Assembly (NCBI RefSeq): GCF_045862785.1 | Contig: NZ_BQXO01000001.1 | Span: forward strand, 310,001 to 374,000 | DNA: 64,000 bases | Reading direction: 5' to 3' | Source: Furfurilactobacillus curtus | Lineage (GTDB): Bacteria; Bacillota; Bacilli; Lactobacillales; Lactobacillaceae | In this document: positions 44,490-54,203 of the stretch, in pieces | How positions within the stretch are numbered: position 1 is the stretch's first letter | Layout: the number at the start of each line of letters is the position of its first letter | The notes under the pieces: generated by a model | Databases searched by the model: none | What the model was told of the DNA's origin: nothing | Seen by the model: only the letters and a program-made list of their open reading frames with translations | Program-made: the position numbers and the translations under genes

Positions 44490-45683
44490 TTATTTGTTTA
44501 AATCGTCGCCAGTCAAGTCGCCGATGGTAAATCCACCGTCATCATTACCCGTGTAATTTTGAACATCAGAACGCGAAGCTGCTTGATCGTCTTCGTCTTG
44601 TTCCGTTTCAACTTGTGGCTTTTCTTCTAAGGCCTTAATTGACAAGCCAAGACGTTGTTGGTCAGGATCAACGTTCAAAACCTTCACCTGAACAGCTTGA
44701 CCAACCTTTAAGACATCATTAGGCGTCGCAATGTGTTCATGAGAGATTTGTGAAATATGAACCAGCCCTTCAACACCTGGGAAGACCTCAACAAACGCAC
44801 CAAAGTCTGTCAATCGACGAACCGTACCATCCAATACAGCACCAACGGGGGCTTTGTCTTCAATATCATCCCATGGGCCAGGCTGTGTTTGTTTCAAGGA
44901 AAGTGAAATCCGTTGACGATCTGCATCAACGTTTAAGACCTTCACATTGATTTTTTCACCAACTTTAAGCACGTCGCTTGGCTTGTTCACATGATCGTAA
45001 GAAATTTCTGAAACGTGGACTAACCCATCAACACCACCTAAGTCAACGAAGGCACCAAAGTCCGTCATTCTAGCAACGGTTCCTTCAATGACATCCCCAG
45101 CAACCAATGTTTCAAATAAGTGAGCTCGCTTAGCTTTATTTTCAGCTTCGACAATCGCACGATGAGACAAAATCAAACGATTCTCACTTGGTTCAATTTC
45201 AATAATCTTGAAAGTCAATGTCTGACCCTTAAATTGGTTCAAATCTTCTACGTAGTGATCTGAAACCATTGAAGCAGGCACAAAACCACGAACACCTGCA
45301 TCAACGACTAACCCACCTTTAACGACTTGCGTAACTGTCGCATCAAGGGTGTCACCACTCTGGTATTCTTTTTCGATTGCATCCCAAGCTTTACGTGCTT
45401 CAAGACGACGTTGAGAAAGTAAATAACTGCCGCCTTCTTTGTCATTACCAATCCGTGAGATAACGACAAGATCCAATACATCACCAACATTTAATGAATC
45501 TGCATTTGTTGTTAATTCTTTAACTGGAACCACACCTTCAACCCCAGTATCGCCAATACCGACAATTGCTTGTCGGTCGTCGTCAATGGCTAAAATTTCA
45601 CCCTTAACGACATCGCCAATGTTAACTTGGCCCGCGTTGTTTAACGCATCCAATAATTCTTTGTTGTCTTCGCTTTCGCTCAT
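44490..45683 (-). CDS. rpsA: S1 RNA-binding domain protein, ribosomal protein S1 homolog
   Basis: The 397-residue protein has four S1 domains in tandem, starting near residues 20, 110, 195 and 280; units such as DFGAFVDLGGVDGLVHVSEIS and DFGAFVEVFPGVEGLVHISQIS are clear. This is the short Firmicutes form; E. coli S1 has six. It binds mRNA and may join the 30S. An acidic tail follows. AGGAGG lies eight bases before the ATG; a TTG directly upstream is less likely. It sits between cmk and der. Confidence 0.95.
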   Translation of the reverse strand: MSESEDNKELLDALNNAGQVNIGDVVKGEILAIDDDRQAIVGIGDTGVEGVVPVKELTTNADSLNVGDVLDLVVISRIGNDKEGGSYLLSQRRLEARKAWDAIEKEYQSGDTLDATVTQVVKGGLVVDAGVRGFVPASMVSDHYVEDLNQFKGQTLTFKIIEIEPSENRLILSHRAIVEAENKAKRAHLFETLVAGDVIEGTVARMTDFGAFVDLGGVDGLVHVSEISYDHVNKPSDVLKVGEKINVKVLNVDADRQRISLSLKQTQPGPWDDIEDKAPVGAVLDGTVRRLTDFGAFVEVFPGVEGLVHISQISHEHIATPNDVLKVGQAVQVKVLNVDPDQQRLGLSIKALEEKPQVETEQDEDDQAASRSDVQNYTGNDDGGFTIGDLTGDDLNK

Positions 45684-45756
45684 CAAAAAATCCTCCTAGT
45701 GACAATATCTATTTAACATGATAATCGAAAAGCCATTGAAATACCAGTAAATAAGC

Positions 45757-46452
45757 CTAACCTTGACGATTTAAATATTTATCAACCAAATTGACGATTT
45801 TATCGACAACTTGATTCACAGTCAAACTCGTTGTATCGAGTAAAATTGCATCTTTTGCTTGTGTTAAAGGCGAACTCGTTCGATGAGAATCTTTGTAATC
45901 ACGCGTTGCAATTTCTTGCTCTAACGTTGCTAAAGAAACTGCGATGCCTTTCGCCTGGTTTTCTTTAAATCGGCGACGTGCGCGCTCGGCGACGCTCGCT
46001 TCCAAAAAAATTTTAACCTGCGCACTTGGTAAAACCGTTGTCCCAATATCACGGCCATCCATCACAATGCCACCAGCTGCGGCAATCTGTTGCATCTGTT
46101 CCGTCAATGCGGCTCTAACTGCTGGCAGAGCCGCCACCGTTGAGACATTATTGGTCACGGCTTCTTCACGAATTGCCCGAGTGACATCAGTTTCCCCCGC
46201 AAATACGAGTTGATCGGGTTGACCAGGTGTAAATCGAATGGGCGTCTTCGCAACTATGGCCATAACAGCCGCCTCATCATTTAGATCAAGGCCATCCCGC
46301 AATGCTGCCCAAGTGATGGCCCGATACATCGCCCCGGTATCTAAATACACATAATCAAAATGTTTGGCGACCAATTTTGCAACTGTACTTTTCCCCGCCG
46401 ATGCAGGCCCATCAATCGCCACCTGCACTCCGGAACTTCCTGAAACACCCAT
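45757..46452 (-). CDS. cmk: Cytidylate kinase
   Basis: Cmk phosphorylates CMP and dCMP. The 231-residue protein has the P-loop IDGPASAGKSTVAK near residue 13, YLDTGAMYRA, MDGRDIGTTVLP and the lid region RRRFKENQAKG, with RDYKDSHRTSSPL near the end. The length of about 220-230 is usual for bacterial Cmk. GAGGTG precedes the ATG. It lies between the LysM gene and rpsA, a conserved Firmicutes arrangement. Confidence 0.97.
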   Translation of the reverse strand: MGVSGSSGVQVAIDGPASAGKSTVAKLVAKHFDYVYLDTGAMYRAITWAALRDGLDLNDEAAVMAIVAKTPIRFTPGQPDQLVFAGETDVTRAIREEAVTNNVSTVAALPAVRAALTEQMQQIAAAGGIVMDGRDIGTTVLPSAQVKIFLEASVAERARRRFKENQAKGIAVSLATLEQEIATRDYKDSHRTSSPLTQAKDAILLDTTSLTVNQVVDKIVNLVDKYLNRQG

Positions 46453-46523
46453 TTCTTCACACCTCAGTTAATTTAATATCACTAAGTTTAGTTTGAACTG
46501 TTTTATTATAGCTAAAAACCACA

Positions 46524-46569
46524 ATAAAAACGCCGAGAATTGATAGAAATTAAAACATCCCCGACGTTT
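46524..46569 (-). terminator. Intrinsic terminator of the LysM gene
   Basis: On the minus strand AAACGTCG pairs with CGGCGTTT with one G-U around a long loop, followed by TTATT. Confidence 0.6.
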
Positions 46570-46588
46570 AATTATGTACTCAGCTTAG

Positions 46589-47143
46589 TTATTTGACCCG
46601 TAGTTGCTGTCCAGGGGCGACTTGAGCGCCGTTGCTGAGGCCATTTAGCGTCAATAATTGTTGTAAGCTAATGCCATTATTCACAGCCACTCGATAAAGT
46701 CCTTGACCGGCTTCAACTGTCACATATTTTTCGTCACTATTGCTAGAACTACTCGATGAAGCAGCACTGGCGGACTCACTACTCGTTGAGCTAACCGACT
46801 CCGACTCAGTCACACTGCTCGCCGATACGGCCGCCTTAGCCGTCTTCGTGCTCGCTTTCTGATCACTGGTTTTTACACTAGCTTTCGAACTTGCCGACTT
46901 CTTTTTACTGGCCGATACGGAAACGGGCGCTGAACCTTGTGGATGATTAAAGGAATTCATATTTGAGACGAAGTACCACACCGGCACAGAGGCAAGCGCA
47001 ATGATAACCAACACTAAAATTCCCGTAATCAACGAATTATGACTACTCCGTTTACGGTTTTCAGTCCTAGATAATTCGTCGTGATCTGCGGCAAATTGTT
47101 TGTCCCATGGCTTTTGCTGTTTGGGATCATTGTTTTGGCTCAT
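46589..47143 (-). CDS. LysM-domain membrane-anchored protein
   Basis: The 184-residue protein has a hydrophilic N-terminus of about 36 residues, one transmembrane helix (LITGILVLVIIALASVPVW), a long serine/alanine/lysine-rich linker of the kind found in lactobacillar wall proteins, and a C-terminal LysM domain (VEAGQGLYRVAVNNGISLQQ and LNGLSNGAQVAPGQQLRV). The topology places LysM outside, binding peptidoglycan. It lies between recQ and cmk. It may tether or sense the wall; the exact role is unknown. Confidence 0.92.
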   Translation of the reverse strand: MSQNNDPKQQKPWDKQFAADHDELSRTENRKRSSHNSLITGILVLVIIALASVPVWYFVSNMNSFNHPQGSAPVSVSASKKKSASSKASVKTSDQKASTKTAKAAVSASSVTESESVSSTSSESASAASSSSSSNSDEKYVTVEAGQGLYRVAVNNGISLQQLLTLNGLSNGAQVAPGQQLRVK

Positions 47144-47201
47144 GCCTAAGCCCTCCTAAATTTAATCATCTATTACATCCATACTAGCATAGTCCACAAA
47201 A

Positions 47202-48716
47202 TCAATTGGTAAAGTTTTCGCTAAAAAGTTGGCGTAACTGGTCGCGCCAATGATGTACGATCGGTCGATCGCCCCTAGGTTGCATAGGCTTGGTCGGTAA
47301 ATGTAGTTGACGAACATCAAGTTGCGTCCCCACGGGCGCACAACAGGTTACAGAATGCTCCGGAGCCGACTCACCAAAAGTACTTAATAGCTGCGCACGT
47401 AAACATGTTGTGCTCCGAACATACTTGAATAGTTGAGCCAACGAATGTTGTTGAGATCGTCGGCGTGCTGCAAAAAGATGTTCAACTTGTTCAACGGTGT
47501 AATGATGTGAACGATAATAATTGATCAGATCGTGCGTCTCACTATTCAGATTTGCCAGAGGCGTCGCATAACCCTCAGCAATTTCAGCGTCCGATGGTAA
47601 CTGTAAATTGACTAGATCGATTGGCCGTTGTTGATCTCCCGGCGCCATCACCACAACAGCAAGGCTAGGTTGACCATCACGCCCTGCCCGGCCAATTTCT
47701 TGCACATAATCAGTTAAACTCACTGGTAAATGATAGTGGAAGACAAAGCGGATGTCTGCCTTATCAATGCCCATACCAAACGCACTAGTTGCGCAAACAA
47801 CCTGCAACTGATTTTGCATAAATTGCTGCTGAATGGCAAAGCGTGTTTGTCCATCTAATCCCGCATGATAAGCGGCGGCTGTATATCCCTGTTCAACTAG
47901 TGACTGGGCCCATTCGCTAGCTTGCGCCTTGCTTGAAAAATAGATTATTCCTGGAAAAGCTACTTCTTGGAGCAAGGTTAATAGTCGCGCTTCTTTTTGC
48001 TGAATCGACGCCACCTGTTCAACGGCCAAAAAAATATTTGGTCGATCGACAGAATGAATAATAGCCTGAGCGGTGTCATCAAATGCTAAGACTCGCTTAA
48101 TATCTTGCTGAACTTGCTCATCAGCAGTTGCTGTTAAGGCTAATGTGACTGGGTGATCTAATTGTTGGCGGACCTGCCCTAAATTTAAATAGGCTGGGCG
48201 AAAATCTGGTCCCCACGTTGAAATACAATGAGCTTCGTCAACGACCATTAATCCCAAAGGTATCCGCTTTAGCGCATTTAAAACGCGGTCATTCAATAAC
48301 ATTTCTGGCGAAACAAAAATAAATCGATACCTACTCAACTGGTTTAAGACTTGCTGTTGATCGCCCGGTTTAAGCATTGAGTTTAAAGCCACCGCTCGCC
48401 GTTCACCACGGCGATTAAGGCGGCCTACCTGATCTTGCATTAAAGCCAATAACGGTGAAACAATTAGTGACGGGCGATTAAATAAATAAGTCGTCAACTC
48501 GTAAATTAAGGTTTTCCCACTACCGGTTGGTAAGACCGCCAAGACATCGTGACCATTTTGCAAACCATCAACCGCCTCCGCTTGACCATCGTGAAATTGC
48601 TGATAGCCAAAATGCGTTTTCAAGGCTGCCAAACGTTCTCGTGCACGACTGACGCTCGTTTGTTGCAACTTTAGCCGTGGATCATCCGGTTTCACGTGTG
48701 TCGGTTCCTGTGTCAT
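47202..48716 (-). CDS. recQ: ATP-dependent DNA helicase RecQ (short form)
   Basis: The 504-residue protein is a superfamily 2 helicase of the RecQ type: LPTGSGKT (motif I), DEAHC (motif II), TATA (motif III) and a C-terminal helicase domain with EIGRAGRDG. A zinc-binding-like part follows with CLRAQLLSTFGE and CCAP. The HRDC domain is absent, the usual state for this short Firmicutes RecS-like form. The start overlaps the end of ypbB by 35 bases. Functions in recombination repair. Confidence 0.95.
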   Translation of the reverse strand: MTQEPTHVKPDDPRLKLQQTSVSRARERLAALKTHFGYQQFHDGQAEAVDGLQNGHDVLAVLPTGSGKTLIYELTTYLFNRPSLIVSPLLALMQDQVGRLNRRGERRAVALNSMLKPGDQQQVLNQLSRYRFIFVSPEMLLNDRVLNALKRIPLGLMVVDEAHCISTWGPDFRPAYLNLGQVRQQLDHPVTLALTATADEQVQQDIKRVLAFDDTAQAIIHSVDRPNIFLAVEQVASIQQKEARLLTLLQEVAFPGIIYFSSKAQASEWAQSLVEQGYTAAAYHAGLDGQTRFAIQQQFMQNQLQVVCATSAFGMGIDKADIRFVFHYHLPVSLTDYVQEIGRAGRDGQPSLAVVVMAPGDQQRPIDLVNLQLPSDAEIAEGYATPLANLNSETHDLINYYRSHHYTVEQVEHLFAARRRSQQHSLAQLFKYVRSTTCLRAQLLSTFGESAPEHSVTCCAPVGTQLDVRQLHLPTKPMQPRGDRPIVHHWRDQLRQLFSENFTN

Positions 48717-49722
48717 GTTTACTCTCCAAAATCTGCGTTAACCGAAATAAAAAGAAATCTGTGGTAACTGATTGTTGATCAAATTGCCACAAATCAATAT
48801 TTTGCGGCATGTTAGCAGCCAAACGATGGTGAACCTCGGGGGATAAAAACTTTGTAAACGGAAACTGATCAATGGGCAGTAAAATAGCCGCCGTTAATAA
48901 ATGCTCATTGACTGTACTCAACTTTAAATGTCGCTGTTCACTGATCTGTTGACGAGACTTGTCAGCTTGAATGGCAAGCAAAGTTTGCGCGATGGAGGCC
49001 GACAGCTGTGACTGCCAGCAAGCAGCTATAAGTTGTCCCAACGACGTGTTTGAAGATGAAAAGGCCCCTGCAAATTCCAACCAGTTGGCTAATTGGCGCA
49101 ATTCGAGTTCCCAACTTGGTAATTCAAATTGTTGGGCAAGCTGGGTTGAAGTTAAACCGGTTACCGATCCGCCCACGAACTGTGCAACAAATAAATTAGC
49201 TTGCAATTCTGACTGTTGCTGCAACCAGTTTGCTAATGACGCGATTGCTTTTTTCTGATCATGTTGTTGATTAAGGCCTTCAAACCACGAGCGTACCGCT
49301 TGGCGGGCGGGCTCTCCCACACTAAGCGGAAAGTAGTTCATTTGGTGATGTGACTGTTGTGCCAATGCTTGCAGTCCTAATAAAACTGTCTCACGCAACT
49401 GCTTTAAATGGAGCAATTTCGCCCGTTGTCGCGTTGTTTTTGGCAACATCACATCCACATTAATTCGCGCAGCGGCTGGTGACAGCAACAACTGACCATC
49501 AGCATCGCATTGAACCTGTTTACTAGCGACCAACTGACCGAGGGTTGCTTCAAAACTCGTCCATGTCAAATTAGGAAATGTGTTTAGCCATGACAATAAG
49601 TCATAGCGTAAACTCCAAAATAAAATCGAAACCGTCTTGCGGCCGCGTAAACAATTGTAAATCACCTTCGGCCGTCGCGGTTGCGTTAGTGATAACAAGG
49701 CAAGCAATAGTTCTGGTGCCAC
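48682..49722 (-). CDS. Helix-turn-helix protein, YpbB-like
   Basis: The 346-residue protein is mostly helical and ends with a helix-turn-helix of the HTH_40 type (RHLKLSTVNEHLLTAAILLP). It is the partner gene encoded upstream of recQ in Firmicutes. A TTG five codons upstream is in frame, but GGAGGTCATT lies directly before the GTG used here. The recQ start lies within the last 35 bases, suggesting coupled translation and joint action, perhaps as a RecQ accessory. The biochemical role is unknown. Confidence 0.85.
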   Translation of the reverse strand: MAPELLLALLSLTQPRRPKVIYNCLRGRKTVSILFWSLRYDLLSWLNTFPNLTWTSFEATLGQLVASKQVQCDADGQLLLSPAAARINVDVMLPKTTRQRAKLLHLKQLRETVLLGLQALAQQSHHQMNYFPLSVGEPARQAVRSWFEGLNQQHDQKKAIASLANWLQQQSELQANLFVAQFVGGSVTGLTSTQLAQQFELPSWELELRQLANWLEFAGAFSSSNTSLGQLIAACWQSQLSASIAQTLLAIQADKSRQQISEQRHLKLSTVNEHLLTAAILLPIDQFPFTKFLSPEVHHRLAANMPQNIDLWQFDQQSVTTDFFLFRLTQILESKHDTGTDTRETG

Positions 49723-49776
49723 AATGACCTCCAACAATCGTCAAACCTAAGTCAGTAACAGCGTTGATTTAACCTT

Positions 49777-50523
49777 TTATCGCCGGCGTTGATGTGGCTT
49801 GGCCGTCTGACTGACCGCTTCACGCAAGGCTAATAATTCTTGGGGCTTTAATGGACGGTAATCACCGGAGGTTAAACCAGCCAAGGTCAACGGACCATAA
49901 GTTTCTCGGCTAAGCTTTTCAACTGGCGTTCCAATTGCTGCCAGCATATTTTTAACTTGATGATTGTGACCTTCATGGATCGTCAACTGAACTACGGCGG
50001 TATTTTTTCGTCGATCTATACTCAGCACTTTCCCCTTGGCAGCAGCAGTCTTATGACCCTCAATCACTAACCCATGGCGTAGTTGCTCCAACGCTTCATT
50101 GGTCGGAATACCTTTCACTTTAGCTATATAGGTTTTATCAACCTTGTAGCGCGGATGCATCAGTTGATTAGCCAATTGTCCGTCATTTGTTAATAACAAT
50201 AGACCAGATGTATCGTAATCAAGTCGGCCAACGGGGTACACTCGCTCCGTAACCTCTTCTAGCAGGTCAACAACTGTTTGACGGCCCTTATCATCGTGAG
50301 CAGTGGAAACGACGCCACGCGGTTTATAAAGCAAATAATAAACGAACTTTTCTTGCATCAAAGCGATACCATCAACTTGAATCGCATCGTTGGGGCCGAC
50401 CTTAGTCCCTAATTCTGTCACCACCTGCCCATTCACTTGAACGTGACCAGTGGCAATCAAGGTCTCAGACTTACGCCGTGACGCAACTCCTGCTTGTGCC
50501 ATAATTTTTTGTAGTCGTTCCAT
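49777..50523 (-). CDS. rluB: Ribosomal large subunit pseudouridine synthase B
   Basis: The 248-residue protein has an S4 RNA-binding domain (residues 1-60, ERLQKIMAQAGVASRRKSE) and the RsuA-type catalytic domain with GRLDYDTSGLLLLTNDG, whose Asp is the nucleophile. It makes pseudouridine in 23S rRNA, probably at the position 2605 equivalent. It follows scpB by 12 bases and is the last of the cvfB-xerD-ribT-scpA-scpB-rluB group. Confidence 0.94.
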   Translation of the reverse strand: MERLQKIMAQAGVASRRKSETLIATGHVQVNGQVVTELGTKVGPNDAIQVDGIALMQEKFVYYLLYKPRGVVSTAHDDKGRQTVVDLLEEVTERVYPVGRLDYDTSGLLLLTNDGQLANQLMHPRYKVDKTYIAKVKGIPTNEALEQLRHGLVIEGHKTAAAKGKVLSIDRRKNTAVVQLTIHEGHNHQVKNMLAAIGTPVEKLSRETYGPLTLAGLTSGDYRPLKPQELLALREAVSQTAKPHQRRR

Positions 50524-50535
50524 TGTGACTCCTTT

Positions 50536-51195
50536 TTAAAATTCCGTATCCGTTGTTGACCGATCCAAAGTGGTGGCATCTAGCGAAGTTGCCGATCCCT
50601 GGTTCAAAGTTCCTTGCCCGGTTAGTTGCTGGTTAAACGCAGTTAAGAACAAGTCAGAATTAAGTGGTTGATCCATAGAAGCATCCGCAACCTGCGGCAA
50701 CGGTGGTAATTGCGCTAATGAGGTCAAACCAAAGTAATCTAAAAAATAATTAGTCGTTTGATATAAAATTGGTCGTCCTGGTTCATCTTTACGTCCGTGC
50801 GTCTCAATTAAATTTCTTAACATCAGTTTTTGTAATGTCGCAGTACTCGACACACCACGAATTTCATCAATATCGATTCGTGTAACTGGCTGTTGGTAAG
50901 CCGTAATTGCTAAAACCTCTAGCGAAGCTTGCGACAAACTGGTGGCCAAAGGCGCTTCAAAATAACGTTTAATCACGGGAGCCAACTCGACCTTGGTGGC
51001 TAACCGAAAAATACCGTCATTGGCTAGCAAGCATAAGGGATCATCTGCATTGGTCTGATGGCGTTGTTTGATTTCGTCAAGTAAATGATTGATTGCTGGG
51101 CGCATAAAACCGGTTGCATGAGCCAGTTCTGCTAATGAAATGCCTTCATCGCCCGCAACAAATAGTAATCCTTCGATTTGTTCGATATTGGTCAT
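50536..51195 (-). CDS. scpB: Segregation and condensation protein B
   Basis: ScpB binds ScpA and SMC in the condensin complex. The 219-residue protein has two winged-helix domains: IEGLLFVAGDEGISLAELA and LEVLAITAYQQPVTRIDIDEIRG (in parts), with LIETHGRKDEPGRPILYQTT near residue 145 in two parts. A non-conserved Ser/Thr/Gln tail of about 50 residues follows. Its start overlaps the scpA stop by one base (TAATG). Confidence 0.96.
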   Translation of the reverse strand: MTNIEQIEGLLFVAGDEGISLAELAHATGFMRPAINHLLDEIKQRHQTNADDPLCLLANDGIFRLATKVELAPVIKRYFEAPLATSLSQASLEVLAITAYQQPVTRIDIDEIRGVSSTATLQKLMLRNLIETHGRKDEPGRPILYQTTNYFLDYFGLTSLAQLPPLPQVADASMDQPLNSDLFLTAFNQQLTGQGTLNQGSATSLDATTLDRSTTDTEF

Positions 51196-52043
51196 TAATT
51201 TGCGCCATCCTCAAAGCTTGGTGTTGCCGGGAGAATCTGTTTATTCTCATAAACCATGATTGGTCCATTAATTGTCGCCTGATCACAACGAATTGAGTCC
51301 GCTTTGATCAACTCTAACATGGCTAAAAAAGTCGTGACTAATTCATCTGTTCCCGGTGTTTGATCAAACAAGGCCGTAAATTCCTGTGGTTGTCCAGGTT
51401 TAAGTTGTGCCAATAATTTTTCCATCTGGTGGCGAACTGAAAAAGTCTCCGGGGTCACTGTCTTAAAGACCGGTTTAGCCTGCTGGCGGCGCACGAGCAT
51501 TTGATCAAAGGCCGCCTGTAAGTCAGCTATCGATAAACCAGCAGCCACTGGAGCTAATGTTATTTCTTCAGGGGGTGAACTGGCAGGTCGAGTGAAGTAT
51601 TGTCGACGATCCTGCTCCTTTTGACGCAGCTCACCTGCTGCCTGTTGGTAACGTCGATATTCTAATAATTGAGCCACCAACTCAGCACGTGGGTCGTCAC
51701 TAGGTTCATCTGCTGGCTCGACCATCGGTTCTGGCTTAGGTAATAATAAACGACTCTTAATCGTCATTAACGTAGCCGCCATCACTAAATATTCACCAGC
51801 AACATCCAATTTTAAGACTTTCATACTGTGTAAGTAGCCTAAATACTGGCTAGTGATGGCCGAAATTTGAATATCATAAATATCCATCTCAGCTCGTCGA
51901 ATTAAATGCAGGAGTAAATCTAGTGGCCCTTCAAAATCATCAATTTTAATCGTTGGTTGATTAGCTAAGGCCTGGTTGATTTGGGCTTCACGATCATGGG
52001 CGGTTTGACCGGCGTATCTTTTGACCATAGATTTAGCGGGCAT
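51195..52043 (-). CDS. scpA: Segregation and condensation protein A
   Basis: ScpA is the kleisin that bridges the SMC heads. The 282-residue protein shows FEGPLDLLLHLIRRAEMDIY, YLVMAATLMTIKSRLLLP and a C-terminal winged helix. The start is uncertain: the ATG used here overlaps the end of ribT by 11 bases without a strong ribosome site, and a second ATG at 52028 is also possible. The neighbours ribT upstream and scpB downstream are standard. Confidence 0.95.
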   Translation of the reverse strand: MPAKSMVKRYAGQTAHDREAQINQALANQPTIKIDDFEGPLDLLLHLIRRAEMDIYDIQISAITSQYLGYLHSMKVLKLDVAGEYLVMAATLMTIKSRLLLPKPEPMVEPADEPSDDPRAELVAQLLEYRRYQQAAGELRQKEQDRRQYFTRPASSPPEEITLAPVAAGLSIADLQAAFDQMLVRRQQAKPVFKTVTPETFSVRHQMEKLLAQLKPGQPQEFTALFDQTPGTDELVTTFLAMLELIKADSIRCDQATINGPIMVYENKQILPATPSFEDGAN

Positions 52044-52392
52044 CAAGGTTCTGCCATCTCATTAACATCGGTGTGGTCGCGATGGTTCCCATAAGTTTCT
52101 GATCGGGAAATAATTCAGCCACTGCATCTAAAATCGCCTTGCGCGTTTGATCATTTCGCTCTTGAGGCGATAACGCCAACAGCCGAATCAAAATAAAATC
52201 ATTTTCTTGTTCAAAACCGACCACACCAGTGAACTGTTGTTGTTCATTTCGCCAAAGGTACATTTCCCGCCCCGTACCTTCTGCATACCACTGCATTTCA
52301 GCTTTCAAATGGGCCATCTTATGGAAATCTGGTAGATAAGACAGTAACCCCATGGTCGTTTTTTGATAATCATCACGATATTTAACTAACAT
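52033..52392 (-). CDS. ribT: RibT-like GNAT protein
   Basis: The 119-residue protein resembles RibT, a small GNAT-fold protein found near xerD and scpA in lactobacilli, with MLVKYRDDYQKTTMGLLSYL and GVVGFEQENDFILIRLLALSP (in parts). The catalytic role is unproved; in Bacillus the gene lies at the riboflavin locus and has been called an acetyltransferase. GGAGGGCAGCAAC lies directly before the ATG. It follows xerD by 22 bases. No rib genes are present here. Confidence 0.88.
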   Translation of the reverse strand: MLVKYRDDYQKTTMGLLSYLPDFHKMAHLKAEMQWYAEGTGREMYLWRNEQQQFTGVVGFEQENDFILIRLLALSPQERNDQTRKAILDAVAELFPDQKLMGTIATTPMLMRWQNLDAR

Positions 52393-52414
52393 GTTGCTGC
52401 CCTCCAATCCCAAT

Positions 52415-53326
52415 TTAGGCTCGTGGATGAGCCCGCTTATAAACTTCAGTTAGCCGTTGTTTAGAAATATGGGTATAAATCTGAGTCGTCGAGATGTCCG
52501 AATGGCCTAATAACTCTTGCACAACGCGCAGATCTGCCCCGTTTTCCAAAATGTGGGTCGCAAACGAATGCCTCAACGTGTGTGGCGTGACATCCTTATC
52601 AATACCCGCTGCTTTAACCATTGCTTTGAGATTCTTCCAGACACCTTGACGGGTTAACTGCCGACCGTGAGCGTTCACAAAAATCGCGCTGGTAGCTTGT
52701 CCTCGTACTAACTGGGGACGAGTCGTTTCAAGGTATTGAGTTAGCCATTCGCTCGCAATTTCGCCAATCGGAATGAGTCGTTCTTTATGACCTTTCCCGA
52801 TCGTTTTGACAAATCCCAAGTCTAAGTGCAGATCATTACCAGTCAAATTAATCACTTCACTGACACGTAAGCCAGTAGCATACATCACTTCTAATAACGC
52901 GCGATCCCGAACCCCCAACACTTTAGTCACATCTGGTACTTGTAGCAAAGCATCTACTTCAGCGGTCGTTAATACCTGTGGCAAATGATGGGCTGACTTT
53001 GGCGGATCAACCTTTAGCATCGGATTATCCGTAATGTACCCATCACGGGTTAAAAATAAAAAATATTTCCGCAAAACAGAGACAGTGTGAATGACCGTAT
53101 TGCGAGCCTTGTGGGCCTGATCCTGAGCTTGTAAATAAGTTAAAATGACATAACGATCCACTTGTGACAGTTGCGTAATTTTTTTTGCAACCAAAAAAAG
53201 GTTAAATGAGCGTAACTCTCGTTCATAACTAGTGACGCTATTTGGCGCCAAACCACGTTCGACTTGAATATAGCGTAAATATTCCTCAGCCGGCTCTGTA
53301 AGTGCCTTAGGTTCATTGATTGTCAT
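52415..53326 (-). CDS. xerD: Tyrosine recombinase XerD
   Basis: XerD works with XerC at dif. The 303-residue protein has all catalytic residues: YATGLRVSE, IGKGHKERLIP, HTLRHSFATH, LLGHSD and the nucleophile in TTQIYTHI. The gene start overlaps the cvfB end by 14 bases. It lies in the cvfB-xerD-ribT-scpA order typical of lactobacilli, which supports the XerD name. Comparison with the degenerate relative at 40064-40915 shows what that protein has lost. Confidence 0.96.
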   Translation of the reverse strand: MTINEPKALTEPAEEYLRYIQVERGLAPNSVTSYERELRSFNLFLVAKKITQLSQVDRYVILTYLQAQDQAHKARNTVIHTVSVLRKYFLFLTRDGYITDNPMLKVDPPKSAHHLPQVLTTAEVDALLQVPDVTKVLGVRDRALLEVMYATGLRVSEVINLTGNDLHLDLGFVKTIGKGHKERLIPIGEIASEWLTQYLETTRPQLVRGQATSAIFVNAHGRQLTRQGVWKNLKAMVKAAGIDKDVTPHTLRHSFATHILENGADLRVVQELLGHSDISTTQIYTHISKQRLTEVYKRAHPRA

Positions 53327-54203
53327 GACCTGCTTGCTCGCCTGCCTTTGTCAAAGTCAATCCCGTTTCACTCTGCTCGATATAACGCAGCCGTAATAAG
53401 TGACCAACAGCTCGTTTAAATTGCCCCTTGCTAATTCCAAAGTATTCCTTAATCGCTACTGGACTACTTTTATCGGTAAAGGGCAGTTGTTTCATCGGAT
53501 CGTGATTCAAAGCTGCTAACAGTTGCGCAGCATCCTCGTCAATGGCCTGATAGGCTCGAGGTTTCAGCGATAAGTTCAAAGCGCCATCTGGACGAACGCC
53601 AATAACCCGACCTGCTACGTGTTCACCGAGGCGAGGTTCATGATCACGTTCAGAGGGATGAATAAAACCTAAATAGTAATCGTCTGTCAACACAAGTGTC
53701 CCAGCTAATTTTAATCGGTAAACAGTTGCCGCAATGTCCTGATTGACCAACTTTGGTGTCGCACGACGACTGATGGCAGTAAAGATTTCACTATCTGCCA
53801 AATGCCCCCATAACCGATTTTTGTCATCAATCACTAAACTAATCATCAACCGATCCCCTTTTTGAGGCGTTAATGCAGCGATCGTGGGTAATTCATCAAC
53901 GGAAACAACAATATCTTTGTTAGGTAGTCCAATGTCCACAAAAACGCCCAAACCGTGTGCAGCTCGAACGACCGTTCCAAAAGCGTAATGGCCTACTTGC
54001 ACTTTCGGAATATTAGTTGTGATTTGGTATTGGTGACTTTCGTTTTCGTATGCAAAGCCAATAATTTGAGCGCCAATTCCTAATTGGTGATCAGCCTCTT
54101 GTTTTGCGAACAAGAAAGAAAATCCATCACGCTGGACGATGTAAAAATCGTCGTTTTGGTCCGTCACCTTTGTTTCGATGACGCGACCGAGTAAATCATG
54201 CAT
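53313..54203 (-). CDS. cvfB: S1-domain RNA-binding protein CvfB
   Basis: The 296-residue protein has S1-like barrels (residues 1-60, 70-130 with FGTVVRAAHGLGVFVDIGLP, and 150-210) and a C-terminal winged helix (FGISKGQFKRAVGHLLRLRYI). This layout matches CvfB, a conserved virulence-factor regulator of Staphylococcus that binds RNA. It overlaps xerD. A fine ribosome site (GGAGGCAAG) precedes the ATG. Confidence 0.93.
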   Translation of the reverse strand: MHDLLGRVIETKVTDQNDDFYIVQRDGFSFLFAKQEADHQLGIGAQIIGFAYENESHQYQITTNIPKVQVGHYAFGTVVRAAHGLGVFVDIGLPNKDIVVSVDELPTIAALTPQKGDRLMISLVIDDKNRLWGHLADSEIFTAISRRATPKLVNQDIAATVYRLKLAGTLVLTDDYYLGFIHPSERDHEPRLGEHVAGRVIGVRPDGALNLSLKPRAYQAIDEDAAQLLAALNHDPMKQLPFTDKSSPVAIKEYFGISKGQFKRAVGHLLRLRYIEQSETGLTLTKAGEQAGHDNQ

